DNA of 39,962 bases from positions 29,071 to 69,032 of the forward strand of contig DNXO01000094.1 of NCBI GenBank assembly GCA_003506895.1. Reading direction: 5' to 3'. The stretch's first letter is position 1, and each line of letters begins with the position of its first letter. Positions 24,559-32,416 of the stretch are shown in pieces. The DNA comes from Acetobacteraceae bacterium (GTDB lineage: Bacteria; Pseudomonadota; Alphaproteobacteria; Acetobacterales; Acetobacteraceae). A program made the translations under genes and the position numbers. The notes under the pieces are model-generated. The model saw nothing but the letters and a program-made list of their open reading frames with translations, searched no databases and had not been told where the DNA came from.

Positions 24559-25893
24559 TTACGCTCGGGCGGCGGCGGGCAGGGCGTCGGCGTCAACGCC
24601 GATTTCCTCGGAGGAAATGTCGTCCCGATAGGTCTCCGGCCCGCACCAGATGGCGAACGCGGTGATCGAGGACAGCACGATGATGTAGCATGCCACCGGC
24701 CAGTATCCGCCGCCGGCCCAGGCGACCAGCGCGGTTGCCAGGAACGGTGCCGGCCCGCCTGCCAGCAGCGACCCAAGCTCCCGAGCAAACGCGAATCCGG
24801 CGAAGCGGCGTTGCGGCGGGAACAGTTCGGCGAAATACGCCGCTTGCGGCCCGAACATCGCCGCCACCACCACCGCTCGGGTCAGCACGAAGCCCAGCGC
24901 GACGAGGGCCCAGATGCCCGTGCCGACCAGCCAGAAGAATGGAAACGCCAGGGCGATGCCGGCCAGCGCGCCGAACATATAGACCGGGCGGCGGCCGATG
25001 CGATCCGACAGGGCAGACCAGCCCATGATCGCGAACAGCTCGACGACGTAAGCCACCATCAGCGCGTTCAAGGCAGAGGACGAGTCCATTCCAAGCGTTT
25101 TAGTTACGTACGTTAAACCAAAAACGGGGAAGAGATAGCCCAGTCCGTTCTCGGCCATGCGTGCGCCGAGCAGGACGAAGAAGTTGCGGGTGTTGAGGCG
25201 CAAGGCGGCCATGGCGGGGTTGGCCTCGCGCTTGTTGCGCTTTTCCACGGCTTCGCGGAACACCGGGGTTTCCAGGACCCGGAAGCGGACATAGACGCCG
25301 ACGCCGATCAGGATGGCGCTGGCCAGGAACGGGATGCGCCAACCCCAGCTCATGAACTGGTCATGCGGCAGCATGGTCGCCAGCGCGAAGGCTCCGGCCG
25401 CGAGCAGGTTGCCGATGGAAACGCCCATTGGCGCGAAGCCGCCCCAGAAGCCGCGTTGATGGGACGGTGCGTATTCCACCAGCAGGATGACGGCGCCGCC
25501 ATACTCGGCACCGGCGCCGAGGCCTTGGACCACGCGCAGGGCGACCAGCAGGATGGGCGCCCAGCTTCCGGCGATGGCATAGGTTGGCAGGGCGCCGATC
25601 AGGGTTGTGCCGCCGCCGATCATCAGCAGGGTTGCCACCAGCACCGGTTTGCGTCCCAGCCGGTCGCCCATGATGCCGAAGAAGATGCCACCCAGCGGGC
25701 GCACGACGAAGCCGACGCCGAAGGTGGCGAACGACAACAGGGTGCCGACCAGAGGGTCGCTTTTGGGGAAGAACAGCGGACCGAACACCAGCGCGGCGGC
25801 GGTGCCGTACAGAAAGAAGTCGTACCACTCCAGCGCTGACCCTACGCAGGCCGCCAGGATAACCCGTACGGGTACCCGTTCCGTTTTCGCCAT
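24559..25893 (-). CDS. MHS-family MFS transporter (metabolite:H+ symporter)
   Basis: The 444-residue, 12-helix inner-membrane permease has the family opening ILAACVGSALEWYDFFLYGT, motif A GIMGDRLGRKPVLV, RVVQGLGAGAEYGGAVILLV in helix 4 and the SDRIGRRPVYMFGA repeat at mid-protein. The MHS family imports organic acids and zwitterions such as citrate, 2-oxoglutarate, shikimate or betaine. It lies between the PhyH dioxygenase gene (57-bp gap holding a hairpin) and the TIM-barrel gene (4-bp gap) and is presumably the uptake system for the substrate of this locus. A GGGGAGAAACAG ribosome site precedes the ATG. Confidence 0.92.
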   Translation of the reverse strand: MAKTERVPVRVILAACVGSALEWYDFFLYGTAAALVFGPLFFPKSDPLVGTLLSFATFGVGFVVRPLGGIFFGIMGDRLGRKPVLVATLLMIGGGTTLIGALPTYAIAGSWAPILLVALRVVQGLGAGAEYGGAVILLVEYAPSHQRGFWGGFAPMGVSIGNLLAAGAFALATMLPHDQFMSWGWRIPFLASAILIGVGVYVRFRVLETPVFREAVEKRNKREANPAMAALRLNTRNFFVLLGARMAENGLGYLFPVFGLTYVTKTLGMDSSSALNALMVAYVVELFAIMGWSALSDRIGRRPVYMFGALAGIALAFPFFWLVGTGIWALVALGFVLTRAVVVAAMFGPQAAYFAELFPPQRRFAGFAFARELGSLLAGGPAPFLATALVAWAGGGYWPVACYIIVLSSITAFAIWCGPETYRDDISSEEIGVDADALPAAARA

Positions 25894-25912
25894 GTCTGTT
25901 TCTCCCCAAGAG

Positions 25913-25933
25913 AGGGGCGTGTTTCCCGCCCCT
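25913..25933 (-). repeat. Intra-operon hairpin between dioxygenase and permease genes
   Basis: Perfect 7-bp arms AGGGGCG and CGCCCCT are separated by 7 bases in the 57-bp gap. No T-run follows on the coding strand, so it is more likely a stabilising or attenuating hairpin that sets relative expression of the two genes than a full terminator. Confidence 0.45.
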
Positions 25934-25950
25934 TCGTGTTTGCCTGGTGA

Positions 25951-26820
25951 TCAGGCGGCTTTTTCGAAATACGACTTTGAGGCCCCAAGCTGGGTTTCGT
26001 AAATGGACCCCTGCCGAGCGGCGGGCGGCAGCGGCATTCGCACCGGCACATTGGTCAGTCGCGGGGTGTTGACCGGCGGGCCGGCCAGCAGGCGGCTGTT
26101 GAATTCGTCGTAGTCCTTCACGCCCATCAGCGGCCACGCGTCGCTGGCGGCAACTTCATACAACAGCAGGTTGCGCGAGCGGTTGGAGGTATTCAGCGCT
26201 GATCCGTGCAGCGCGCGCACATGGTGGAACGACATGCTGCCGGCGGTGCCCATGCAGGGGATCGCCTGCGCGATCTCTGGCTTGATCATGTCGGGATCGA
26301 TCAGGCCGCAGAATCTTCCGTCCTCACCGTGGTGATTCCAGACATCGCCGGTGTGGGTGCCGGGGGTGACCAGCATCGGTCCGTTGGACAGGTCGGTGTC
26401 GTCCAGCAGGACGCCGATGGCCAGGATGTCGTCGTTGGTGTGGGGGTAGAACGCCCAGTCCTGGTGCCACTCCACCGGTGAGCCATACTGCGCGGCCTTG
26501 ATGTTCAGTTTTGAACCATGCAGCCGGAGGCCGGGTCCGATCAGGCTGGTCAGGATGTCGATCACGGGCTGGCCGCGGACGATCTGGTCGAACAGAGGGT
26601 GGACCTTGTGCGGCGCCTTGATTCGCCGGACTCGCGGCATGGCGGGCGTGTGACTGGGCTCCAGGTCGTAGATGTCGTTGTGTTCGGTCACCGCGGCGGC
26701 GCCGGCGACGATTTCGGCGACCACGCGGCGCAGCTCCGTCAGGGTGCCAGCGTCCAGCAGGTCCGGCACCACGATGACGCCGTCCCGGTGATACGCGGCG
26801 ATATCCTGGTCGGTTAGCAT
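25951..26820 (-). CDS. Phytanoyl-CoA dioxygenase (PhyH) family protein
   Basis: The 289-residue Fe(II)/2-oxoglutarate-dependent oxygenase starts at ATG 26820 (MLTDQDIAAYHRDGVIVVPD), 8 bp after a GGAGG ribosome site; the frame is open 16 codons upstream, into the operator. The iron ligands are visible as His119 and Asp121 (EWHQDWAFY) and the distal His205 (ALHGSALNTS), with the 2-oxoglutarate-binding Arg at about 214-216 (NRSRN). It is the first gene of a three-gene operon with the MHS permease and the TIM-barrel isomerase and is divergent from lacI. It probably hydroxylates the imported small molecule; PhyH enzymes outside phytanate metabolism have very varied substrates. Confidence 0.9.
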   Translation of the reverse strand: MLTDQDIAAYHRDGVIVVPDLLDAGTLTELRRVVAEIVAGAAAVTEHNDIYDLEPSHTPAMPRVRRIKAPHKVHPLFDQIVRGQPVIDILTSLIGPGLRLHGSKLNIKAAQYGSPVEWHQDWAFYPHTNDDILAIGVLLDDTDLSNGPMLVTPGTHTGDVWNHHGEDGRFCGLIDPDMIKPEIAQAIPCMGTAGSMSFHHVRALHGSALNTSNRSRNLLLYEVAASDAWPLMGVKDYDEFNSRLLAGPPVNTPRLTNVPVRMPLPPAARQGSIYETQLGASKSYFEKAA

Positions 26821-26849
26821 CTTGGAGCCTCCGTTTTGTCTGTTCGCGA

Positions 26850-26871
26850 CAAATGATAGCGCTGTCATTTG
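26850..26871. promoter_or_regulatory. LacI-type operator between phyH-like and lacI genes
   Basis: Half-sites CAAATGATAGC and GCTGTCATTTG form a 22-bp palindrome with a single mismatched symmetric pair and the central AGCGCT typical of LacI-family operators (centre CG step within GCGC). It lies 30 bp from the dioxygenase start and 48 bp from the lacI start, so one bound repressor could control both directions. Confidence 0.8.
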
Positions 26872-26918
26872 CGGTGGCGCAACCCCAGGACCACCGGTCG
26901 TGATAAGATGGCACCGAA

Positions 26919-27899
26919 ATGGACGATTCCCGCATCAATCCCGACGGTACACCCACCCTGGCACAGGTGGCCGCGCGTGCCGGCGTGTCGCCGATCACGG
27001 TCAGTCGCGTGGTGCGATTGCCGGATATGGTCGCGGAGGCAACGCGGGAGCGTGTCGAGACGGCGATGCGGGAACTTGGCTACGTGCCGAACCTGGTCGC
27101 GGGATCGCTGGCCAGCGCGCGTACACGGGCGGTGGGCGTACTGGTGCCTACGGTCGCGAACGCAATTTTCGCCGACACGATCCAGGGTATCTCAGACACG
27201 CTGGAGCCACTGGGTTACGCGGTGTTCCTGGCACAATCGCACTACGACGACGCGCGTGAGGAAAAGATGCTGTCCGCGCTGCTCGCTCGGCGGCCCGAGG
27301 CGCTGATCATGGTGGGATCGCCCGCCACGGCGGCCGGTGCGCGGATGCTGCGGCGGGCGGGGATTCCGGTGGTGGAGACATGGGACCTGCCAACCAACCC
27401 GATCGATGCGGTGGCGGGCTTCGACAACAAGGCGGCCGGGGCGGCGGTGGCACGGCATTTCGCCTCGGTTGGGCGGCGGAAGCTGGCGTTTATTGGTGGG
27501 GATGATCCGCGTGCCGGGCGGCGCTGGGCGGGGTTCTATCAGGCGGCGCAAGAGGCGGGATTGGAACCGCCGTTACGGCTGGTGCTGGCGCGCAATGCAG
27601 GTGCCGGCGTGGCGGCGGCGGCGGATTTGACCGGGCGGGATGGCGTGTTTGCCGCGAATGACGCGCTGGCGTTCGGATTGCTGGCCGGTCTGCGGCAGGC
27701 CGGGCGGCGTGTGCCGGAAGATGTTGGCGTTGTTGGCTTGGGCGATCTGGAAATCGGGCGGTTGATCTTCCCGACCCTTAGCACGGTGCGGATCGATGGT
27801 GAGGCGATTGGTCGGACGGCGGGGCTGTTGACGGTTTCGCGTGATGGGCCGAGACGGATCGATCTGGGGTTTTCGTTGGTGGTCAGGGAGACGGGTTAG
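26919..27899 (+). CDS. LacI-family transcriptional regulator
   Basis: The 326-residue repressor has the N-terminal helix-turn-helix and hinge (TLAQVAARAGVSPITVSRVV, ERVETAMRELGYVPNLVAGS) followed by a periplasmic-binding-protein-like effector domain (RTRAVGVLVPTVANAIFADT ... RRKLAFIGGDDP ... DGVFAANDALAFGLLAGLRQ). It is divergent from the dioxygenase-permease-isomerase operon, and a palindromic operator lies between them, so it most likely represses that operon and itself until the substrate or an intermediate binds. The effector is unknown. The gene converges on nusG, with a hairpin repeat between. Confidence 0.95.
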   Translation: MDDSRINPDGTPTLAQVAARAGVSPITVSRVVRLPDMVAEATRERVETAMRELGYVPNLVAGSLASARTRAVGVLVPTVANAIFADTIQGISDTLEPLGYAVFLAQSHYDDAREEKMLSALLARRPEALIMVGSPATAAGARMLRRAGIPVVETWDLPTNPIDAVAGFDNKAAGAAVARHFASVGRRKLAFIGGDDPRAGRRWAGFYQAAQEAGLEPPLRLVLARNAGAGVAAAADLTGRDGVFAANDALAFGLLAGLRQAGRRVPEDVGVVGLGDLEIGRLIFPTLSTVRIDGEAIGRTAGLLTVSRDGPRRIDLGFSLVVRETG

Positions 27900-27950
27900 G
27901 GGGCTTTCTCTCTGCCGTCAGGCCCGTGCATGTCGCGGCCATCCGCGCTT

Positions 27951-27991
27951 CTTCGGTTCGTGCGAAGATGGCCGGGACCAAGCCCGGCCAT
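27951..27991. terminator. Hairpin repeat (copy 1) between convergent lacI and nusG
   Basis: ATGGCCGGG (27968-27976) and CCCGGCCAT (27983-27991) form a 9-bp stem with loop ACCAAG; directly before it, CTTCG and CGAAG (27951-27955, 27963-27967) form a second stem. The same GGCCGGG...CCAAGCCCGG...CATGAC sequence recurs at 36351-36376, also between convergent genes. It is a repeated extragenic palindrome that could end transcription from both sides. Confidence 0.6.
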
Positions 27992-28039
27992 GACGAGAGA
28001 GAGGCGGCATCGACGACGGCCGGTATAAGGCGACGCTGC

Positions 28040-28570
28040 CTAAAGCTTCTCGACTTGCGAGTATTCCAGTTCCACCGGTGTCGAACGGCCGAAGATCGAG
28101 ACGCTGACCTTCAGGCGACCCTTTTCCTCGTCCACTTCCTCGACGGTGCCGTTGAAGCTGGTGAACGGGCCATCGGCCACGCGAATCTGCTCGCCGATTT
28201 CGAACAGAACGGCGGGGCGTGGGCGATCCACGCCTTCCTGGTTCTGCTTCAGGATGCGGTCGGCCTCGGCGTCGCTGATCGGGCTGGGCTTGGTCTTGCT
28301 GCCCAGGAACCCGGTCACTTTCGGGGTGTTCTTCACCAAATGCCAGGCGTCGTCGGTCAGATCCATCTTCACCAGGACGTAGCCGGGGAAGAACTTATGC
28401 TCGCTGCTGATCTTCCGGCCGCGCTTGACCTCGACGACGTTCTCGGACGGTACCAGTACCGCCTCAAACTGTTCGGCCAGGCCCTTTTGCGAGGCCTGTT
28501 CCTGGATCTGCTGGGCGATCTTCTTCTCGAAGCCGGAGTAAACGTGGACGACGTACCAATGCTTGGCCAT
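28040..28570 (-). CDS. nusG: Transcription termination/antitermination protein NusG
   Basis: NusG binds elongating RNA polymerase, couples it to ribosomes and Rho, and modulates pausing. The 176-residue product has the NGN domain (MAKHWYVVHVYSGFEKKIAQ, FFPGYVLVKMDLTDDAWHLV, VTGFLG) and the C-terminal KOW domain (IRVADGPFTSFNGTVEEVDE, LKVSVSIFGRSTPVELEYSQ). It is 14 bp downstream of secE and tRNA-Trp, as in most alphaproteobacteria. The usual next gene rplK is absent; lacI converges on it instead. Confidence 0.98.
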   Translation of the reverse strand: MAKHWYVVHVYSGFEKKIAQQIQEQASQKGLAEQFEAVLVPSENVVEVKRGRKISSEHKFFPGYVLVKMDLTDDAWHLVKNTPKVTGFLGSKTKPSPISDAEADRILKQNQEGVDRPRPAVLFEIGEQIRVADGPFTSFNGTVEEVDEEKGRLKVSVSIFGRSTPVELEYSQVEKL

Positions 28571-28584
28571 TTGCCGGAAACCCC

Positions 28585-28779
28585 TCAGATGCCCACGTTG
28601 AACAAGGCGCGCACACCAAGACCGATCACCTGATCGACGACGAAGAAGAAGATGGCGGCAACCGCGGCCATGGCGAACACCAGACCGGTGGTCACCATCG
28701 TCTCCTTACGGGTTGGCCAGGTCACCCTGGCAATCTCCGCTCTGACTTCACGTACGAATTTAGCCGGTTGGAACGCCAC
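28585..28779 (-). CDS. secE: Preprotein translocase subunit SecE
   Basis: SecE is the clamp subunit of the SecYEG channel. The 64-residue product has the short single-helix form: amphipathic FVREVRAEIARVTWPTRKET, then one membrane helix (GLVFAMAAVAAIFFFVVDQV). The VTWPTRKE motif is diagnostic. It lies between tRNA-Trp and nusG on the same strand, the conserved arrangement. Confidence 0.97.
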   Translation of the reverse strand: MAFQPAKFVREVRAEIARVTWPTRKETMVTTGLVFAMAAVAAIFFFVVDQVIGLGVRALFNVGI

Positions 28780-28845
28780 GTTCGTAAATTCCCTCGATGA
28801 TCGCTGGCCAGACCCCCACGGCGTAGCCCATTGGCAGCCCCCAAA

Positions 28846-28872
28846 TGGGAACTGGCCCCTTTGGGAACTGGC
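28846..28872 (-). repeat. Tandem repeat at the 3' end of tRNA-Trp
   Basis: TGGGAACTGGC occurs at 28846-28856 and 28862-28872, period 16 bp. The second copy includes the tRNA CCA end and discriminator. On the transcript it reads GCCAGTTCCCA twice, with short self-complementary CCC-AAA-GGG and CCC-ATTT-GGG parts, so it may act in 3' processing or termination. Confidence 0.6.
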
Positions 28873-28945
28873 AGGGGTGGAGGGTCTCGAACCCCCAGCC
28901 TCCGGTTTTGGAGACCGGCGCTCTAGCCAATTGAGCTACACCCCT
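28869..28945 (-). tRNA. tRNA-Trp (anticodon CCA)
   Basis: The minus strand from 28945 folds as a full cloverleaf: acceptor AGGGGTG pairs with CACCCCT, D-arm GCTCAATTGGCTAGAGC, anticodon stem CCGGT/ACCGG with loop CTCCAAA (anticodon CCA at 28911-28909), and T-arm CTGGGGGTTCGAGACCCTC-type sequence. The discriminator is G and CCA is encoded. It precedes secE and nusG. An 11-bp piece spanning the 3' end is repeated 16 bp downstream. Confidence 0.97.
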
Positions 28946-29171
28946 ACGGTGGGCCAGCGCTTGAGCCAGGGACGAACAGTCCACAGGATCGGACGCAGCG
29001 AAGGCGGTAGAAAGTCCGGGCGGGCCGCGTTGTCAAGCGTTTATGGCTGGAGAGGTGAAACGGCCGACGAAGCGGCCTCAATTCCCTATCTATGTTCTTA
29101 TTATGTTCTTGACTCGCCATGCGCGCCGTGGGATGAATCGCATCGAACATAGTGCGAACACGGGGGACAGT

Positions 29172-30350
29172 ATGCTGGACCAGCAGGAAGCGCAAATCGA
29201 TCGGGACGCCATTGCCGCCATGGACATGGCCGGCCTGCCGGACGACGCGCCGACCGAACGGTTTCCCTCGCGTCGGACGGCCGGGCGCGGGGCGGTCAGC
29301 AACCCCCAGGTGCGGTTCGATTCGCACGGCGCCTCCCCGTTTGATGACGGCTGGGACACGCTGACGCACGATGTGGGCGACCTGCCACGGCTGGATACGA
29401 CGCTGACCCGCGATTCGACGCGTTCGGCGATCAGTTGGAACACCTCGCCCGACATTGGATTCGACCGGGCGGTGAATCCATACCGGGGGTGCGAGCATGG
29501 GTGTGTTTACTGCTATGCGCGCCCGACCCATGCTTATCTGGGATACTCGCCCGGCCTGGACTTCGAGACCAAGCTGATCTTCAAGCCGGAAGTGGCGGAG
29601 CTGCTGGAGAAAGAGCTCCGCAAGCCGGGCTATACCGCGAAGACCCTGGCGCTGGGCTCCAACACCGATCCGTATCAGCCGGTCGAGCGGACGTTGAAGC
29701 TGACCCGCTCGATCCTGGAGGTGCTGGACCGCTACAACCACCCGGTCGGGATCGTGACCAAGTCCTCCGGTGTGTTGCGCGACCTGGATATCCTGTCATC
29801 GATGGCGAAGCGAAATCTTGCACGCGTTCATATTTCTATCACCACGCTGGACCCCCACCTTGCTCGGGTGATGGAGCCGCGGGCCGCGACGCCCGCACGG
29901 CGGTTGCACGCCATCGCCGAACTGACCCGGGCTGGCGTGCCCACGGGGGTGCTGGCGGCGCCGATGATCCCGGCGTTGAACGATGCGGAAATGGAAAAGA
30001 TCCTGGAAGCCGCGGCAAAGGCGGGCGCGCGCCATGCCGGCTACATCCTGCTGCGGCTGCCGCTCGAGTTGCGACAGATGTTCGAGGCTTGGCTGAACAC
30101 CCATTTTCCAGATCGCGCGAAGCACGTGCTTAGCCTGATCAGGCAGACAAGGGCGGGGGAATTGAATGACTCCCGGTTTCATCACCGGTTCTTGGGCCAG
30201 GGCGCCTATGCCGACCTGTTGACCCGGCGTTTTGGCCGCGCGGCCCGGCAGTTCGGGTTTGGCGAGGCCCGAGCGCAATTGGATTGCGACCGCTTCGCCG
30301 TTCCCGCCGGTTCCGCGGAAGCAGCGCCGAGCCAGATGTCGCTTTTCTAA
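29172..30350 (+). CDS. PA0069-family radical SAM protein
   Basis: This iron-sulfur enzyme is related to spore photoproduct lyase-like/PA0069 radical SAM proteins of unknown reaction. From ATG 29172 it is 392 residues, with the cluster motif Cys107-x3-Cys111-x2-Cys114 in RGCEHGCVYCYARPTH. The conserved LALGSNTDPYQPVERTLKLT, VGIVTKSSGVLRDLDIL and VHISITTLDPHLARVMEPRA blocks follow. The frame is open from ATG 29043, with another ATG at 29133; I prefer 29172 because a GGGGGA ribosome site lies 4 bp before it and the upstream part shows no conservation. It stands alone between tRNA-Trp (divergent) and the liv operon. Confidence 0.92.
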   Translation: MLDQQEAQIDRDAIAAMDMAGLPDDAPTERFPSRRTAGRGAVSNPQVRFDSHGASPFDDGWDTLTHDVGDLPRLDTTLTRDSTRSAISWNTSPDIGFDRAVNPYRGCEHGCVYCYARPTHAYLGYSPGLDFETKLIFKPEVAELLEKELRKPGYTAKTLALGSNTDPYQPVERTLKLTRSILEVLDRYNHPVGIVTKSSGVLRDLDILSSMAKRNLARVHISITTLDPHLARVMEPRAATPARRLHAIAELTRAGVPTGVLAAPMIPALNDAEMEKILEAAAKAGARHAGYILLRLPLELRQMFEAWLNTHFPDRAKHVLSLIRQTRAGELNDSRFHHRFLGQGAYADLLTRRFGRAARQFGFGEARAQLDCDRFAVPAGSAEAAPSQMSLF

Positions 30351-30352
30351 TC

Positions 30353-30402
30353 GTTCCGCGCGGAACCTTCGATTGACGCCGCGCGAAACGCCACCCTATC
30401 CT
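30353..30402 (+). promoter_or_regulatory. Candidate promoter and palindrome upstream of the liv operon
   Basis: TTGACG (30373-30378) and TATCCT (30397-30402), 18 bp apart, make a reasonable sigma-70 promoter 53 bp upstream of the livH start. Just before it is a perfect 14-bp palindrome GTTCCGCGCGGAAC (30353-30366), 3 bp past the radical SAM stop codon, which could be an operator overlapping the upstream promoter edge. Confidence 0.5.
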
Positions 30403-30454
30403 GCCGGATAACGAGAAGGGCCGACTGGCCCACGGGCAGGGGAGGCCTACGGCA

Positions 30455-31336
30455 GTGGAAGATGCTGCGCGTATTTTGCAGCTTGTCGTCAACGGTGCGG
30501 CATCCGGCTGTATTTACGGCCTGATCGCGCTCGGCTTCGTGCTGATCTACAAAGCGACCGAGATGGTCAACTTCGCCCAGGGCGACATCATGATGCTTGG
30601 CGGCTTTGTCGCCTTCAGCCTGATCGCGCATTTCCATCTGCCTTACTGGGTCGGCGGTTTATTGGCGATCCTGATCACCGCTGCCTTTGGTTACGTGTTG
30701 GATGCGGTGGTCATCCGACGAGTCATCGGCCAGCCGCAATTTGCCGTCGTGATGTTGACGCTGGGGCTCGGTTTCATCTTCCGGGCGGCGGCGGGCATCA
30801 CCTGGGGCTATGATTCGGTCGGGTTCGACACGCCGTTCACCAATAAAACCGTGAATTTGGGCGGCATGGTGCTGGGTGAGGACAATCTGTCGATCATTGT
30901 TGGCACCGTCCTGCTGTGTGTCGTTCTGTATGTCTTTTTCAGCAAGACACGCGTCGGCGTGGCGATGCAGGCTGCCTCGCAGAACCAGCTTGCGGCTTAT
31001 TACATGGGGATTCCAGTTCGCACGATCTTCTCGTTGATCTGGGCGATCAGCGCGGGAGTCGCATGTCTGGCCGGCATTTTGCTGTCGCCGGTTTCAATGA
31101 TCGACGTGAACATGGGCGGGCTGGCCATCAAGGCGTTCGCCGCGGCGGTGATCGGCGGGTTCGGCAGCATTCCGGGCAGCCTGGTCGGCGGCGTGATCGT
31201 GGGCATTGTCGAGCAGTTCGCGGGTTACAAGCTGCCGGCGGGGTTTCAGGAGGTTACCTCCAACGTCGTGCTGCTGCTGATGCTGTTTATCCGGCCGCAG
31301 GGCCTGTTCGCCGAACGCATGGGAAAGCGAGTCTGA
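30455..31336 (+). CDS. Branched-chain amino acid-type ABC transporter permease (LivH-like)
   Basis: This inner-membrane permease of the HAAT family has 293 residues and starts at GTG 30455 behind AGGGGAGG. The family opening ILQLVVNGAASGCIYGLIAL followed by GFVLIYKATEMVNFAQGDIM is diagnostic for LivH. The EAA-type loop region (GIPVRTIFSLIWAISAGVAC) and FAAAVIGGFGSIPGSLVGGV near the C-terminus complete the pattern. It heads a six-gene operon livH-livM-livG-livF-(AMP-binding homologue)-binding protein. HAAT transporters import amino acids, but also short amides and aromatic or other carboxylates, so the substrate is open. Confidence 0.92.
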   Translation: MEDAARILQLVVNGAASGCIYGLIALGFVLIYKATEMVNFAQGDIMMLGGFVAFSLIAHFHLPYWVGGLLAILITAAFGYVLDAVVIRRVIGQPQFAVVMLTLGLGFIFRAAAGITWGYDSVGFDTPFTNKTVNLGGMVLGEDNLSIIVGTVLLCVVLYVFFSKTRVGVAMQAASQNQLAAYYMGIPVRTIFSLIWAISAGVACLAGILLSPVSMIDVNMGGLAIKAFAAAVIGGFGSIPGSLVGGVIVGIVEQFAGYKLPAGFQEVTSNVVLLLMLFIRPQGLFAERMGKRV

Positions 31337-31339
31337 CCG

Positions 31340-32416
31340 ATGCGCACTCTATTCAGAACCCAATACCGGCAAGACATCGCGCTGTGGAAACACAACGGGG
31401 ACCGGTTCTGGTATGGCCTGCTGGCCGTGCTGGTGTTTATCGCGCCGATGGTGCTGGGCGAGTTCTACATCGGTGAGATGGGGGCGGTGTACATCTTCGC
31501 CATCGCCGGTGTGGGGCTGATGCTGCTGGTTGGCTACACCGGCCTGATCAGCCTGGGGCACGCGGCCTTCCTGGGTATCGGCGCCTATGTCAACGCGGTG
31601 CTACTGAAGATGGGCGTGCCGTTTCTGATCACGCTTCCCGTCGCCGGACTTTTTACCGCGCTGTGCGGCGCGGCGATCGGCCGGCCGACCTTGCGTATGA
31701 GTGGCCTTTATCTGGCGATTGCCACGCTGGCGTTCGGCAGCATCGTCGGCACGGTGTTCCAGAAATGGGAGTCGGTAACAGGGGGCTTTGACGGGTTCGC
31801 CGTGCCGACGCCGGAGATCTTCGGCTTCCCGATCGAGGGGGCGACCGGCATCTACTACGTCTCGCTTGTGGTGTTGCTGTTCGTGCTGTGGGTTTCGGCG
31901 AACCTGCTGCGTTCGCCGGCGGGGCGGGCGATGGTGGCGATCCGCGACAGCGAGGTGTCCGCGCAGAGCATGGGCATCCATCTGGCGCGATACAAAACCA
32001 TGGCGTTCGCGATCAGCGCGGGCATGACCGGTTTGGCCGGCGCGTTGTTCGCCCATTACGTTCGCTATCTGGCACCGGATGCGTTCGACGTCCTGCTGTC
32101 GGTGCAGTTCGTCACGATCGTGTTCGTCGGCGGTTTGGGTTCGTTGCGCGGGGCGATTCTGGGGGCGATGTTCGTGCGGCTGCTGCCGCAGTTCATCGCC
32201 GTCGTGCGTGACGATCTGCCATTCGGCATCGGTCGCCTGCCGGGGCTGGAACCGTCGTTGTTCGGGCTGTCGCTGGTGCTGGTCATCCTGTTCCAGCCCG
32301 CCGGTCTGAATGGCATGTGGCTGAAGGCGAAGGTTTGGTTTCAGGCGTTCCCATTCAAACGCCAAACCAGTTTCCGCCGGCAAAAATCGTATGCGAAGTC
32401 GGAGCGCCTGAGATGA
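31340..32416 (+). CDS. Branched-chain amino acid-type ABC transporter permease (LivM-like)
   Basis: This is the second permease of the HAAT transporter, 358 residues, beginning 3 bp after the livH stop. Conserved LivM blocks are LMLLVGYTGLISLGHAAFLG, RMSGLYLAIATLAFGSIVGT, AIRDSEVSAQSMGIHLARYK and FVGGLGSLRGAILGAMFV. The C-terminal 40 residues are basic and cytoplasmic (FPFKRQTSFRRQKSYAKSER). The stop overlaps the livG ATG by ATGA. Confidence 0.93.
   Translation: MRTLFRTQYRQDIALWKHNGDRFWYGLLAVLVFIAPMVLGEFYIGEMGAVYIFAIAGVGLMLLVGYTGLISLGHAAFLGIGAYVNAVLLKMGVPFLITLPVAGLFTALCGAAIGRPTLRMSGLYLAIATLAFGSIVGTVFQKWESVTGGFDGFAVPTPEIFGFPIEGATGIYYVSLVVLLFVLWVSANLLRSPAGRAMVAIRDSEVSAQSMGIHLARYKTMAFAISAGMTGLAGALFAHYVRYLAPDAFDVLLSVQFVTIVFVGGLGSLRGAILGAMFVRLLPQFIAVVRDDLPFGIGRLPGLEPSLFGLSLVLVILFQPAGLNGMWLKAKVWFQAFPFKRQTSFRRQKSYAKSERLR

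Noticed and set aside
27440..27465. Sigma-54-like TGGCACGGCATTTCGC on the plus strand inside lacI
   Set aside because: The -12 element is wrong (TTCGC, not TTGC at the correct spacing) and no gene start follows.
28846..28945. tRNA-Trp as integration site of a mobile island
   Set aside because: The flanking genes are housekeeping or ordinary metabolic genes, and no integrase or distant copy of the tRNA end was seen in the window.
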